Shown here: one piece after another, positions 55,337 through 64,000 of the stretch | Position numbering within the stretch: position 1 is the first letter of the stretch | Layout of the letters: each line of letters begins with the position of its first letter | Source: Micromonospora olivasterospora | Lineage (GTDB): Bacteria; Actinomycetota; Actinomycetes; Mycobacteriales; Micromonosporaceae | DNA: 64,000 nucleotides | Direction: 5' to 3' | Assembly: GCF_007830265.1 (NCBI RefSeq) | Contig: NZ_VLKE01000001.1 | Coordinates: 6,014,001 to 6,078,000, forward strand | The notes under the pieces: model-generated | The model's database searches: none | The model's input: the letters and a program-made list of their open reading frames with translations, nothing else | What the model was told of the DNA's origin: nothing | Program-made: the position numbers and the translations under genes

Positions 55337-56368
55337 GTGCCACCGTCCAAACCCAGCAAGCGGCCGGTTCGGCGCCGGCCGAAGGCAGCTCCGGCCACGC
55401 CGGCGCCGGGCCCGGACGAGAGCGCGCCGACAGCGAAAGGCGGACGACCCACCGGCGGGGCCGGCCCCCGGCGGCGGGGCACCGAGGCGCCGGGCGGCGC
55501 GCACGACGCGGCCGCCCAGGAGGGCAACCAGCGGCCGTTCTCGCGTCGGGGCCTGCTGTGGGCGGCCGGCGGCGGGGTCGCGACCGCGATCATCAGCGCA
55601 CTGGTTTCCGAGCTGGACGACCGGCTCACCTCGCCCGGGCAGGCGGTGCGGGACGACCGCGCGGTGGAGGCCGCCAAGCGCGAGGATTCCCGGCGGAAGG
55701 GTCCGCTGTCGCTGAACGCCTACTACTACGACCGGTCCGACGACGCGACGATCTGGGTGGCGGCGAGGCCGCTGACCGCCGACGTCCGGCGCAGGCTCGG
55801 CACGGCGGCGTTCTGGCTCGACGACGGCTTCGAGGGCGGTATCCGCGCGGTGCTGGGCGCCAGCGACGAGCACCCGTACCGGCTGTTGACCCGGGTGCGA
55901 CTGTCGGTGGTCGGGCAGTGGTCGGCCCCGGTGTTCGTCACCCAGATCCGGGCCCGGGTGCTGCGCCGCTCGGCGCCCCTGTCCCACGCGTACGTCTTCC
56001 AGCAGAGCCAGGGCGGCGGAGAGCCGCTGAAGATCGGGTTCGACCTCGACGAGCCCGACAGCATCGCGCGGGTCATCGGGCCCGACGGGCGCCTCGGCGG
56101 GGCGTACGTCGACGACCGCTCGCTGACCCTGACGCCGGGTGAGCCGCTCACCATCGATGTGCAGGCGCAGACGGGCCGGTCGTACTGCGAGTGGGCGATC
56201 GAGTTCGACCTCGACCTCGACGGCGAGCAGCGGGTCGTCACCGTCGACGACGACGGGCGGCCGTTCCGCAGCACCAGCCTGGCCAACCACTACCAGGACC
56301 GGTACCACGCCAGCATTACCGGCGGCCTGGCCTTCGACGGCGCCGGCCCGTTCGTGGCGCGGATATGA
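55337..56368 (+). CDS. Uncharacterised protein with Tat-like membrane anchor
   Basis: A 343-residue protein of unknown family. Residues 1-66 are Pro/Ala/Arg/Gly-rich and likely disordered. A twin-arginine-like segment, FSRRGLLWAAGGGVATAIIS, gives one hydrophobic helix that may be an anchor or export signal. The rest (~120-343) looks like a beta-rich extracellular domain (LNAYYYDRSDDATIWVAARP, AYVFQQSQGGGEPLKIGFDL, FDLDLDGEQRVVTVDDDG). GTG at 55337 after GGGGGA. Coupled to the next gene by ATGA. Confidence 0.72.
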   Translation: MPPSKPSKRPVRRRPKAAPATPAPGPDESAPTAKGGRPTGGAGPRRRGTEAPGGAHDAAAQEGNQRPFSRRGLLWAAGGGVATAIISALVSELDDRLTSPGQAVRDDRAVEAAKREDSRRKGPLSLNAYYYDRSDDATIWVAARPLTADVRRRLGTAAFWLDDGFEGGIRAVLGASDEHPYRLLTRVRLSVVGQWSAPVFVTQIRARVLRRSAPLSHAYVFQQSQGGGEPLKIGFDLDEPDSIARVIGPDGRLGGAYVDDRSLTLTPGEPLTIDVQAQTGRSYCEWAIEFDLDLDGEQRVVTVDDDGRPFRSTSLANHYQDRYHASITGGLAFDGAGPFVARI

Positions 56369-57216
56369 GCGCCGCCTGGCGCCGGCGCGCCCTGCTTCTC
56401 GCGACGTGGGCGGTGGCCTGGGCGCTGGCCTTCGCCGCGCTCCACACCCTGCTCGGCGACGGCGGCGACGACCGCCCGGCGGGGCCGCCCCGGGCGGCGG
56501 TCCCGGGAGGTCCGGCCCCCGCCGGTACGACACCGGGCGGCGCCGACGCGGTCGAGCTGACCGCCGCGCTCGAGGGCACCCGGTACAGCGACGAGCTGAC
56601 CTTCGAGGTCACGGAACGGCAGGCCCGGACGGCCCCACCGCCGCAGGTGCGGGACTGCCGGCAGTTCGCGTCGTGGGCGCGCCGGAACGAGGCCGTCCCC
56701 GTCGGCGGCGAACCCGTGCACGTGCTGACCGTACGCGCCGGACGCAGCGTGGACGTGGCGGTCCACAGCGTCGTGGCGGTGCCGGTCGCGGAGGTCCCGC
56801 AGGACCGGGAGCGGGGCCCACGGGTCGAGTTGACCTGCCGCGAGGCCGGTCCCACCCCCACGGTCACGCCCGACGTCCGAAAGGACCGCGGGCCGCACGT
56901 GCTCGTACCAGGGCAGGCGATCCGGCTGCTGGTCGACCTGGACGCCCCCGAGCCGGCCGGCCTACCGTTCCCGAGCCGCACGCGGGACTACTACCTCCGC
57001 GTCGACCTGGAGGTCGACGGGGTGACGCAGGTCCGCGAGCTGCGCGACGAGGCGGGCGGATACTTCCGCTGCTGCGGCCGCATCACGTACATGGGCTACC
57101 TGGCCGCCCGGTACGAGTGGACCCTCTCCCCCACCCCCACGCTCCGCTACTGCCCGGAACTGCGATGGGTCGACGAGCCGCCGCCGCGGGTCTGCCAGGC
57201 GCGGAGACCGGGCTGA
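56365..57216 (+). CDS. Uncharacterised membrane-anchored/secreted protein
   Basis: A 283-residue protein with an N-terminal helix LLLATWAVAWALAFAALHTL after MSAAWRRRA, a Pro/Gly-rich linker (~35-60), then a domain with several cysteines (VRDCRQFASW, VELTCREAGP, YFRCCGRITYMGY, RYCPELRW, RVCQARR). No lipobox. Overlaps the preceding gene by ATGA; the pair resembles a two-protein cell-envelope module, both with beta-rich outer parts. I do not recognise the family. Confidence 0.72.
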   Translation: MSAAWRRRALLLATWAVAWALAFAALHTLLGDGGDDRPAGPPRAAVPGGPAPAGTTPGGADAVELTAALEGTRYSDELTFEVTERQARTAPPPQVRDCRQFASWARRNEAVPVGGEPVHVLTVRAGRSVDVAVHSVVAVPVAEVPQDRERGPRVELTCREAGPTPTVTPDVRKDRGPHVLVPGQAIRLLVDLDAPEPAGLPFPSRTRDYYLRVDLEVDGVTQVRELRDEAGGYFRCCGRITYMGYLAARYEWTLSPTPTLRYCPELRWVDEPPPRVCQARRPG

Positions 57217-57321
57217 GCCTCGCGGCGTGACCGTCGCCGGCCCGGCCACCGGCCGCGGCGTCACCCGGGGCACCTCGGCAGCCGTCCAGCCGGCCCGCGC
57301 CTGCCCCGGCGCCGGCCGCCG

Positions 57322-58437
57322 TCAGAAGGAGGGCACCGGCACCGGGGCGGTGGAGGATCGCCTGATCAACTGGGCGGGAAGCTCCACATGCTCCGGATCG
57401 GGCCGGTCGTCGGCGTCCCTGTCCCAGGCCGGGCCGTTGGCGATGCGGCGCAGCAGCAGGCCCGCGGCCCGCGCGCCGAGCTCGTAGCTCGGCTGCCGCA
57501 CGACGGTCAGTTGGGGTCGGACGACCGTGGTCCATTCCTGGTCGTCGAAGCCGACCATCGAGATCTCGTCCGGGAACCGTCGCCCACTGGCCTGGATGGC
57601 CTGGTAGGCGCCGATGGACAGGACGTTGTCCGTGGCGAAGACGGCCGTCACGCTCGGGTCGGCGTCGAGCAGCTTCTTCATGGCGCGTGCCGCGATCTCG
57701 CGTTGGTATGGGGCGTGCACGACGAGCGCCGGGTCGATGTCCAGCCGGGCCGACCGCATCGCGAGCACGTACCCGGCGAGCCGCGCGGCGCTTGGCCGCA
57801 TGGTGCGGCAGTCGCTCAGCCGGTCGGCGACGTACGGCAGTTCACGGCCGGCCTCGGTCAGGACGGCGATCCGCCGGTGTCCCTGGCTGAGCAGGTGCCG
57901 GACAGCCGTTCGGGCGCTGGCGGCATTGGCGATCATCACGCTGTCCACGTCCGGCCGGTCGGGGACCGGGCGGTCCAGCAGGACGAAGGGCAGCCGGGCG
58001 TCGCGCAGCGAGTCCAGGTGTTCGGTGTCGGCCGGTGAGCCGGTGGCGATGATCGCGCCGTCCACCCGCTTCTCCAACAGCACCCGCACCGCGTTGCGCT
58101 CCGCGTCCAGATTGGAGTCCGTGTTGAACAGCAGGACCTCGTAGCCGGCCGTCCGGACCTTGTCGACGACGCCGCGCAGCGCCTGGGCGAAGAACGGGTT
58201 GCCGACGTCGGTCACCACCACGGCGATGGCCTGCGTCGATCCGTTGATGAGGCTGCGCGCCAGGCCGTTGGGCCGGTAGCCGAGCCGTGCCGCCGCGGCG
58301 CGGACGCGTTCGGCCGTCGCCGGGCTGACCTGACCGTACCCGCCGAGGGCGCGGCCGGCGGTGGCCGTGGACACGCCCGCCTCGGCGGCGACCTCGATCA
58401 GGCTCGGTTCCCGTGTCTGGTGCTCGCGCTCGCGCAT
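57322..58437 (-). CDS. LacI-family regulator of the Amadori/hydantoinase operon
   Basis: A ~371-residue repressor: PSLIEVAAEAGVSTATAGRA (HTH) and hinge GLARSLINGSTQ, effector domain AVVVTDVGNPFFAQALRGVV and ISMVGFDDQEWTTVVRPQLT. The recognition helix has TAGRAL in place of the more usual TVSRAL. An ATG at 58443 is an alternative start. Divergent from the SIS-domain gene, with paired operators between, so it likely represses that operon. Confidence 0.9.
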   Translation of the reverse strand: MREREHQTREPSLIEVAAEAGVSTATAGRALGGYGQVSPATAERVRAAAARLGYRPNGLARSLINGSTQAIAVVVTDVGNPFFAQALRGVVDKVRTAGYEVLLFNTDSNLDAERNAVRVLLEKRVDGAIIATGSPADTEHLDSLRDARLPFVLLDRPVPDRPDVDSVMIANAASARTAVRHLLSQGHRRIAVLTEAGRELPYVADRLSDCRTMRPSAARLAGYVLAMRSARLDIDPALVVHAPYQREIAARAMKKLLDADPSVTAVFATDNVLSIGAYQAIQASGRRFPDEISMVGFDDQEWTTVVRPQLTVVRQPSYELGARAAGLLLRRIANGPAWDRDADDRPDPEHVELPAQLIRRSSTAPVPVPSF

Positions 58438-58569
58438 CCTCATCCCCGTCGTCGGGTGCCGGAAAAGTCCCGCTCGGCTGTTTCGGGGCCGGTCGACCCG
58501 CCGTCTCGGCCCGCGGGAAGTGGCTCGAAGGAATCTTCCCGGTGGGTCTTGACGGCGTCAAGCCAGCCT

Positions 58570-58605
58570 GAGAACCTTCTCGGCAGCCCGCCAGAGAAGG
58601 TTCTC
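58570..58605. promoter_or_regulatory. Paired LacI operators, mutually inverted
   Basis: GAGAACCTTCTC (58570-58581) and GAGAAGGTTCTC (58594-58605) each form a GAGAA/TTCTC palindrome. Extended by one base, they are exact reverse complements of each other (13-bp arms). Centres are 24 bp apart, 41-76 bp before the SIS-domain ATG. Confidence 0.75.
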
Positions 58606-58645
58606 AGACGGGGTGCCAGACGAAACACGTTAAGGAGCGCGTCCC

Positions 58646-59674
58646 ATGCCGTTCACCGCGGTCGAGCCGATCCCGCTCGCAGCAGACCTCGTGTCGACCC
58701 TCGAGCACACGGTCGCCCAGGCCGAGAAGGCGCGGGCCTTCGCCCGCGAGGTCGTCGCCGAGGGCGTCACCAAGATCTTCCTCATCGGTTGCGGTGGCTC
58801 CTTCTACTCGACGTTCCCGGCGCTCGACCTGATCGAGACCTCGACCGTGGAGCTCGTCGCGGCCAAGATGACCAGCGCGGAGCTGATCCACCGCCGGCTC
58901 GCCGGGCTGGACTCCACCTCCCTCGTGGTCGCGTCGTCGCACTCCGGGGCGACGGCGGAGACGCTCCAGGCGGCGCAGATCGCCCGCAAGGCGGGCGCTC
59001 GGGTGGCGGCCATCGCCCGCGCCGGGGACAGCCCGCTCGCCGAGGTCGCCGAGGTGCTCTTCGACTACCCGAGCAACGTCACGGTCACCGAGCCGAAGGC
59101 GATCCACTTCACGCAGATCGCGCTCGCCCTGCTCGAGGCGGTCGGCGACGTGGCCGACGCCGACGAGCGCTGGCAGGCGATCTCGGCCATCCCGTCCGCG
59201 ATCCCGGCCGCGAAGGCAGCCGTCGCCGACCTCGGTCGGTCGGTCGCCCGGCGCTGGAGCGACGCCGATCTGGTGTACGTCCTGGGCGCCGGCCCGAACT
59301 TCGGCGCCGCCAACGCGCTCGCGGCCTGCTACCTGCAGGAGATGAACTGGCTGCACGCCTCGGCCGTGCACGCCGGGGACTTCTTCCACGGACCGTTCGA
59401 GATGCTGGGGCAGCGCCCGGTGCTCGTGCTGGTCGGCGAGGACCAGACGCGGCCGATCGCCGAGCGCGCCGTCACCTTCGTCAACCGCTACTACGAGGAC
59501 GTCGACGTACTCGACTCCCGCGACTTCGCGCTGCCCGGCGTGCCGGACGCGCAGCGCGGGCTGATCAGCCCGCTCGTCGTGGCCAGCCTGAGCCGGCGGC
59601 TGCTGGACTTCGTGGCCGCCGAGCGGGGCCACGACACCGCCGCCCGGCGGTACATGTACAGGGTCGACTACTGA
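58646..59674 (+). CDS. SIS-domain protein, fructosamine-6-phosphate deglycase-like
   Basis: A 342-residue protein with two SIS (sugar isomerase) halves: IFLIGCGGSFYSTFPALDLI, SLVVASSHSGATAETLQAAQ (Ser-rich phosphosugar loop), and VYVLGAGPNFGAANALAACY with MNWLHASAVHAGDFFHGPFE. The last is typical of the FrlB/GlmS-like deglycases that split fructoselysine 6-phosphate into glucose 6-phosphate and amine. Its stop overlaps the ATG of a fructoselysine-kinase-like gene (TGATG). Substrate amine unknown. Confidence 0.85.
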   Translation: MPFTAVEPIPLAADLVSTLEHTVAQAEKARAFAREVVAEGVTKIFLIGCGGSFYSTFPALDLIETSTVELVAAKMTSAELIHRRLAGLDSTSLVVASSHSGATAETLQAAQIARKAGARVAAIARAGDSPLAEVAEVLFDYPSNVTVTEPKAIHFTQIALALLEAVGDVADADERWQAISAIPSAIPAAKAAVADLGRSVARRWSDADLVYVLGAGPNFGAANALAACYLQEMNWLHASAVHAGDFFHGPFEMLGQRPVLVLVGEDQTRPIAERAVTFVNRYYEDVDVLDSRDFALPGVPDAQRGLISPLVVASLSRRLLDFVAAERGHDTAARRYMYRVDY

Positions 59675-60510
59675 TGCGCCTACTCGGGGCCGGCGACAAC
59701 GTGGTGGACCGCTACCTCGACACCGGCGTGATGTACCCGGGCGGAAACGCGGTCAACGTGGCCGTGTACGCCCGCCGGTGCGGCGCCGAGTCGTCGTACT
59801 GGGGGCGGGTCGGCACCGATCGGGCCGGCGACGTGGTGCTGACCGCGCTGCGCGCCGAGCAGGTCGACGTGTCCGGCGTCCGCCGGGTGCCCGGCGCCAA
59901 CGCCCACGCCGACGTGGTCGTCGTGGACGGTGACCGGATCTTCAAGGACTCCGACGACGGCGTTTCCGACTTCGAGCTGACCGACGCCGACTACCGCCGG
60001 CTCGGCGACTTCGACGTGGTACACACCGCCTACAGCGGGTCGCTGATCGAGGCGGTGCCGCGGATGGCGGGGCACACCCGGGTCTCGTTCGACTTCTCCA
60101 ACCGCTACGCCGAGCCGTACGTCGCGCGGCTGCTGCCGCACCTCTACCTCGCCGCACACTCCGGATCGGACCTCGACGACGAGCAGGTCGAGGCACTGCT
60201 CGCCGACGGCCTACGGCGCGGCGCCCGGCACGTCCTGGTGACGCGCGGCGGCGCGGGCGCCCGCCTCGCCACCGCCGCCGGAGAGTTCCGGCAGCCGAGT
60301 GTCGCCGCCGACGTGGTGGACACGATGGGCGCGGGGGACGCGTTCATCGCCGGGCTGCTCACCGGCCTACTGGCCGGGGAGTCCCCCACCGCGGCGCTGA
60401 CCCGCGCCGCCCGTACCGCGGCCGGCGCGTGTGCCGTCTCGGGCGCGTTCGGTCACCCGGCCCCCATTCCCGCACCTCTTCTCCCGCACCCGCAAGGAGA
60501 GCGTTCATGA
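59674..60510 (+). CDS. PfkB-family kinase, fructoselysine 6-kinase-like (FrlD)
   Basis: A 278-residue kinase: LLGAGDNVVDRYLDTGVMYP and GGNAVNVAVYARRCGAESSY (short FrlD-type N-terminus), SLIEAVPRMAGHTRVSFDFS, and catalytic VVDTMGAGDAFIAGLL. FrlD proteins phosphorylate C6 of Amadori compounds before deglycation by FrlB. Gene order deglycase-kinase with overlap supports one pathway. The stop overlaps the ATG of the hydantoinase gene (ATGA). Confidence 0.87.
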   Translation: MRLLGAGDNVVDRYLDTGVMYPGGNAVNVAVYARRCGAESSYWGRVGTDRAGDVVLTALRAEQVDVSGVRRVPGANAHADVVVVDGDRIFKDSDDGVSDFELTDADYRRLGDFDVVHTAYSGSLIEAVPRMAGHTRVSFDFSNRYAEPYVARLLPHLYLAAHSGSDLDDEQVEALLADGLRRGARHVLVTRGGAGARLATAAGEFRQPSVAADVVDTMGAGDAFIAGLLTGLLAGESPTAALTRAARTAAGACAVSGAFGHPAPIPAPLLPHPQGERS

Positions 60511-62621
60511 CTCTGCGCATCGGTGTCGATACCGGTGGCACCTTCACCGACATCTGTGCCTACGACGAGACCACCGGCGACGTGCACGTCCGCAAGGTGT
60601 CGAGCACCCCCGACGACCCGGGCCGGGCGATCGTGACGGGCGTACTCGAGATCCTCGAACAGATCGGTGGGCGCACCCCGGAAGAGGTCAGCTACTTCGC
60701 CCACGGCACCACCGTCGGCACCAACGCGCTGCTCACCTACCGTGGGGTGCCGACCGCGGTGATCACCACCCGGGGCTTCCGCGACCTGCTCGAACTCGGC
60801 CGGGGCCGGCGTCCCCGCCTGTACGACCTGCAGGCCGACAAACCGGAGGCCCTCGCCCGCCGGTCGGCCCGGTTCGAGGTGACCGAGCGGGTCCGCCACG
60901 ACGGACGGGTCGAGACACCGCTGGACTCCGTCGACGTGCGGCGCGCCGCCGCCGCCATCCGGGACCTGGGCATCCGCTCGGTCGCCGTGTGCCTGCTCTA
61001 CAGCTTCCTGCGCCCCGAGCACGAGCGCCGGATCCGGGAGATCCTGCACGCCGAGCTCGGCCCGGACGTCTTCGTCACCCTCTCCTGCGAGGTGCTGCCG
61101 GAGTTCCGCGAGTTCGAGCGGCTCTCCACCACCGTGGTGAACGCGTACGTCGGGCCTGTGGTCGCCGACTACCTGGCCGCGCTGCGCAGGCGGCTCGGCG
61201 AGATCCGGCTGGGCGTCACACCGCACGTGACCCAGAGCAACGGCGGAATCATCCCGTTCGAGGCCGCCGAGAAGTTCCCGGTCCGGATGGTCCTGTCCGG
61301 ACCGAGCACGGGCGTCGTCGGCGCCGCCGGTATCGCCACCGCCGCCGGTCACCCGGACATCATCACCTTCGACATGGGCGGCACGTCCTCCGACGTCTCA
61401 CTGGTGCGCGACGGCCAGCCGAAGGTCACCAACGGCATGGAACTGGACGGCCGGCCCATCCGCAGCCCCATGCTCGACATCCACACCGTGGGTGCCGGTG
61501 GCGGATCCATCGCCTGGATCGATGCGGGCAACCACCTGAAGGTCGGGCCCGCCAGCGCCGGCTCCGACCCCGGCCCCGCCTGCTACGGCAAGGGCGCCGA
61601 GGCCACGGTCACGGATGCCAACGTCGTGCTGCGCACCCTCAACCCGGACTACCTGCTCGACGGCCAGATGGCGATCGACTCGACCGCCGCGGAGAAGGCG
61701 GTCGCCAACCTCGCCGGCCGTCTCGGGCTCACCGTCGAGGCCGCCGCCCAGGGCATCATCCGCGTCGTCGTGGCCAACATGGCCCGGGCCATCCGGGTCA
61801 TCTCCGTCCAGCGCGGCTACGACCCCCGGGACTACACCCTGGTCCCGTTCGGTGGGGCCGGGCCGCTGCACGCCTCGTGGCTCGCCCGGGAGTTGGGGAT
61901 CTCCACCATCCTGGTCCCGCCCACCCCCGGCGCGCAGTCGGCCCTGGGGCTGCTGATGACCGACATCCGGGCCGACTTCTCCCGCACCTCGATCCGCCCC
62001 CTGGACGCCGCGCACCTGGCCGGGATCCGGGAGCTCCAGGCCGGCCTGACCGCGCAGGTCGACGACTGGTTCGTCGCGGAGCAGGTGCCCGACGACGCCC
62101 GCCGGCTCGAGTACGCCATCGAACTGCGCTACGTCGGGCAGAACTACGAACTGCCGGTGCCCCTGCCCTCCGGGCAGCTCACCGAGGACCTGCTGCCCGA
62201 GGTGCTGGAGCGGTTCGCCATCGAGCACGAGCGCCTCTACGGCTACTCGTCGCCCGGTGACCCCGTGGAGGCGGTCACCTACCGGGCCCAGGGCATCGGG
62301 CAGGTGCCGACCGCCAAGCTGGCGACCCGGATCGCCGCGGGCGCCCCGGTCGAGGACGCCCGGATCGGCCACCGCGACCTGCGCGTCGCGGAGGTCGGCG
62401 GCCGGGCGACCGTTCCGGTCTACCACCGCTCCCGCCTCGAGCCGGGGCACCGGATCACCGGGCCGGCACTGATCGAGCAGATGGACACCACCACCGTGGT
62501 GCTCCCCGGCGACGAGGTCGCCGTCGACGAGCACCTCAACCTGATCGTCCGGGTCGCGCCGGAGCAGGCGTCGTCAGCCGTACCCACCTCCACTTCCTCG
62601 GCCACCGGAGCACAGCGATGA
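60507..62621 (+). CDS. Hydantoinase/oxoprolinase subunit A (HyuA)
   Basis: A 704-residue HyuA-family protein: ATP-binding LRIGVDTGGTFTDICAYDET, FAHGTTVGTNALLTYRGVPT, GVVGAAGIATAAGHPDIITF and DMGGTSSDVSLVRDGQP, DIHTVGAGGGSIAWIDAGNH, GPASAGSDPGPACYG. These are the N-terminal and hydantoinaseA domains of N-methylhydantoinase A or 5-oxoprolinase. With HyuB it hydrolyses a cyclic amide, using ATP. Coupled to the kinase and to the next gene by ATGA overlaps. Confidence 0.92.
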   Translation: MTLRIGVDTGGTFTDICAYDETTGDVHVRKVSSTPDDPGRAIVTGVLEILEQIGGRTPEEVSYFAHGTTVGTNALLTYRGVPTAVITTRGFRDLLELGRGRRPRLYDLQADKPEALARRSARFEVTERVRHDGRVETPLDSVDVRRAAAAIRDLGIRSVAVCLLYSFLRPEHERRIREILHAELGPDVFVTLSCEVLPEFREFERLSTTVVNAYVGPVVADYLAALRRRLGEIRLGVTPHVTQSNGGIIPFEAAEKFPVRMVLSGPSTGVVGAAGIATAAGHPDIITFDMGGTSSDVSLVRDGQPKVTNGMELDGRPIRSPMLDIHTVGAGGGSIAWIDAGNHLKVGPASAGSDPGPACYGKGAEATVTDANVVLRTLNPDYLLDGQMAIDSTAAEKAVANLAGRLGLTVEAAAQGIIRVVVANMARAIRVISVQRGYDPRDYTLVPFGGAGPLHASWLARELGISTILVPPTPGAQSALGLLMTDIRADFSRTSIRPLDAAHLAGIRELQAGLTAQVDDWFVAEQVPDDARRLEYAIELRYVGQNYELPVPLPSGQLTEDLLPEVLERFAIEHERLYGYSSPGDPVEAVTYRAQGIGQVPTAKLATRIAAGAPVEDARIGHRDLRVAEVGGRATVPVYHRSRLEPGHRITGPALIEQMDTTTVVLPGDEVAVDEHLNLIVRVAPEQASSAVPTSTSSATGAQR

Positions 62622-64000
62622 GTACAGAAAACGGCGTCGACCCGATCCTGGTCGAGGTGACCGGCGCGGCGCTCGCCTCGATCGTCGAGGAGATGGGCGA
62701 GACCCTGGTACGGGCCGCCTTCTCCAGCAACATCAAGGAGCGGCGCGACTGCACCGCCGGCCTGTTCGACGCGGCCGGGCACATGACCGCGCAGGCCGAG
62801 CAGGCCTCACCGGTCCACCTCGGCTCGCTGATCGGCGTGGTCTCGGCGGTGCTGGAGCGCTACCCGCTCGAGGCGATCGCGGAGGGGGACACCTTCCTCA
62901 GCAACGACCCCTACTCCGGCGGCGGCTCCCACCTGCCCGACATGGTGCTGGTCACGCCGATCTTCGTCGACGGCGAGATCACCGCGTGGGCCGCGAACCT
63001 CGCCCACCACGCCGACTTCGGCGACCGGGGCCACGCGCACATCTTCCAGGAGGGGCTACGCATCCCGCCGGTGAAGCTGATCAGCCGGGGAGAGATGAGC
63101 GAGGCCATCTTCCAACTCGTGCTGACCAACTGCCAGGTGCCACACGAGCGCCAGGCCGACTTCCGGGCCCAGCTCGCGGCGAACCGCCTGGCGGTCGCCC
63201 GGTACCTGGAGCTCGCCGGCCGCTACGGCCGCGACCGGCTGGTCCGCACGACGGCCGCCCTGCTCGACTACACCGAGCGGCGTACGCGGGCGGCGATCGA
63301 GTCGATCCCGGACGGCGAGTACACCTTCTCCGACCGGTTCGACTGCCCCGAACTCGACGACGAACTCGAACTGTCCGTCCGGATCACCGTCGCCGGCAGC
63401 GACATCACCCTCGACCTGCGGGACAACCCGAAGCAGGTACGGGCTTCCGTCAACATGGTCTGGACGGCGCTGTACGCCACCGTGTACTACGCGATCAAGA
63501 CGCTGGTCGACCCCGACGTGCCGTCCAACGCCGGGCTGCACCGCCCGATCAGGATCCGGGCCACCGAGGGGACGATCGTCAACTGCGTCGCCCCGGCGGC
63601 CGTCAACGGCCGCACCGAGACGTGCCAGCGGGTGGTCGACCTGATCCACGGCGCGCTCGCCCCGGCGATTCCCGATCGGGTCACCGCCGCCAGCAACGGC
63701 GCGAACACCGGCGTCCACTTCTCCGGCCTGGACTCGCGGACCGGTCGGTACTTCGTCTACCTGGAGACCATCGGCGGCGGATCCGGCGCCCGCGCCACGA
63801 AGGACGGTCTGGACGGCGTGCAGGTCCACGTCACGAACACGTCCAACCTGCCGGTGGAGAGCCTGGAGACGGAGTACCCCCTGGTGATCGAGGCGTACGA
63901 GCTGGTCCAGGACTCCGGCGGGTCCGGCGAGCACCGGGGCGGCATGGGCATCCGCCGCACGGTGCGGGTGGAGGAGCGGGACGTGCAGTTCTGGCTCGAC
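62618..64000 (+). CDS. Hydantoinase/oxoprolinase subunit B (HyuB), partial
   Basis: Open from ATG 62618 (MSTENGVDPILVEVTGAAL) to the window edge, about 461 residues. It shows NIKERRDCTAGLFDAAGH, LSNDPYSGGGSHLPDMVLVT, WAANLAHHADFGDRGHAHIF, and NCVAPAAVNGRTETCQRVVD, the HyuB family pattern. Acts with HyuA. The end of the protein and of the operon is outside the window. Confidence 0.9.
   Translation, partial: MSTENGVDPILVEVTGAALASIVEEMGETLVRAAFSSNIKERRDCTAGLFDAAGHMTAQAEQASPVHLGSLIGVVSAVLERYPLEAIAEGDTFLSNDPYSGGGSHLPDMVLVTPIFVDGEITAWAANLAHHADFGDRGHAHIFQEGLRIPPVKLISRGEMSEAIFQLVLTNCQVPHERQADFRAQLAANRLAVARYLELAGRYGRDRLVRTTAALLDYTERRTRAAIESIPDGEYTFSDRFDCPELDDELELSVRITVAGSDITLDLRDNPKQVRASVNMVWTALYATVYYAIKTLVDPDVPSNAGLHRPIRIRATEGTIVNCVAPAAVNGRTETCQRVVDLIHGALAPAIPDRVTAASNGANTGVHFSGLDSRTGRYFVYLETIGGGSGARATKDGLDGVQVHVTNTSNLPVESLETEYPLVIEAYELVQDSGGSGEHRGGMGIRRTVRVEERDVQFWLD

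Overview
The window is 64 kb of very GC-rich DNA, with strong G/C preference at third codon positions and many GTG or TTG starts. It carries several sugar- and peptide-type ABC importers with divergent GntR, IclR and LacI regulators. Gene content points to a soil actinomycete, most likely of the Micromonosporaceae; this is an inference, because no rRNA or tRNA gene is present.

Layout. 1-1.8 kb: two linked peptidoglycan-binding proteins (the first cut by the window edge and frameshifted) and a scrap of an M43 protease. 2.0-9.7 kb: a sugar-acid locus with GntR, a DHDPS-type lyase and an enolase-superfamily dehydratase on the minus strand, and an ABC sugar importer plus a ketoglutarate-semialdehyde-type dehydrogenase on the plus strand. 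9.7-20.2 kb: a peptide-importer locus with AroM, DUF1177, M20 peptidase and a fused dual ATPase, divergent from IclR and dipeptidase E. 20.5-25.2 kb: a membrane protein, a GH15 enzyme, a TnpB element lying beside a ferredoxin-reductase fragment, and a cysteine-containing COG2345-type regulator. 25.4-32.3 kb: an MFS drug exporter, two TetR systems with clear operators, and remnants of a sialidase and a response regulator. 32.5-35.0 kb: two decayed genes of a DUF4132-type locus, one with an in-frame amber codon and one broken by an 8-bp tandem repeat, ending at a junction with the next gene.

35.0-46.5 kb: a rifampicin monooxygenase (rox) with a leader ORF and a HelR-type RNA-polymerase-protecting helicase flank a LacI-controlled operon made of a sugar ABC importer, a DHDPS/NAL-type lyase, a nucleoside hydrolase and a ribokinase-family kinase. 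A 19-bp inverted repeat matching the rifamycin-associated element lies upstream of helR. 46.6-49.2 kb: an IS5-type remnant, then a decayed run of amino-acid binding protein, class III CoA-transferase and sulfonate-binding-protein pieces. 49.2-55.0 kb: MarR and a second complete peptide/metal-type ABC importer. 55.3-57.2 kb: two coupled proteins of unknown function. 57.3-64 kb: LacI divergent from an operon of SIS-domain deglycase, fructoselysine-kinase-like PfkB, and hydantoinase/oxoprolinase A and B (B runs off the window).

Functionally the window is accessory catabolism and antibiotic defence: five import/catabolic modules with local regulators, and two mechanistically different rifamycin-resistance genes. 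Decay is concentrated at 27-35 kb and 46-49 kb. Several other breaks look like single-base indels in G/C-rich runs and could be sequencing artefacts.
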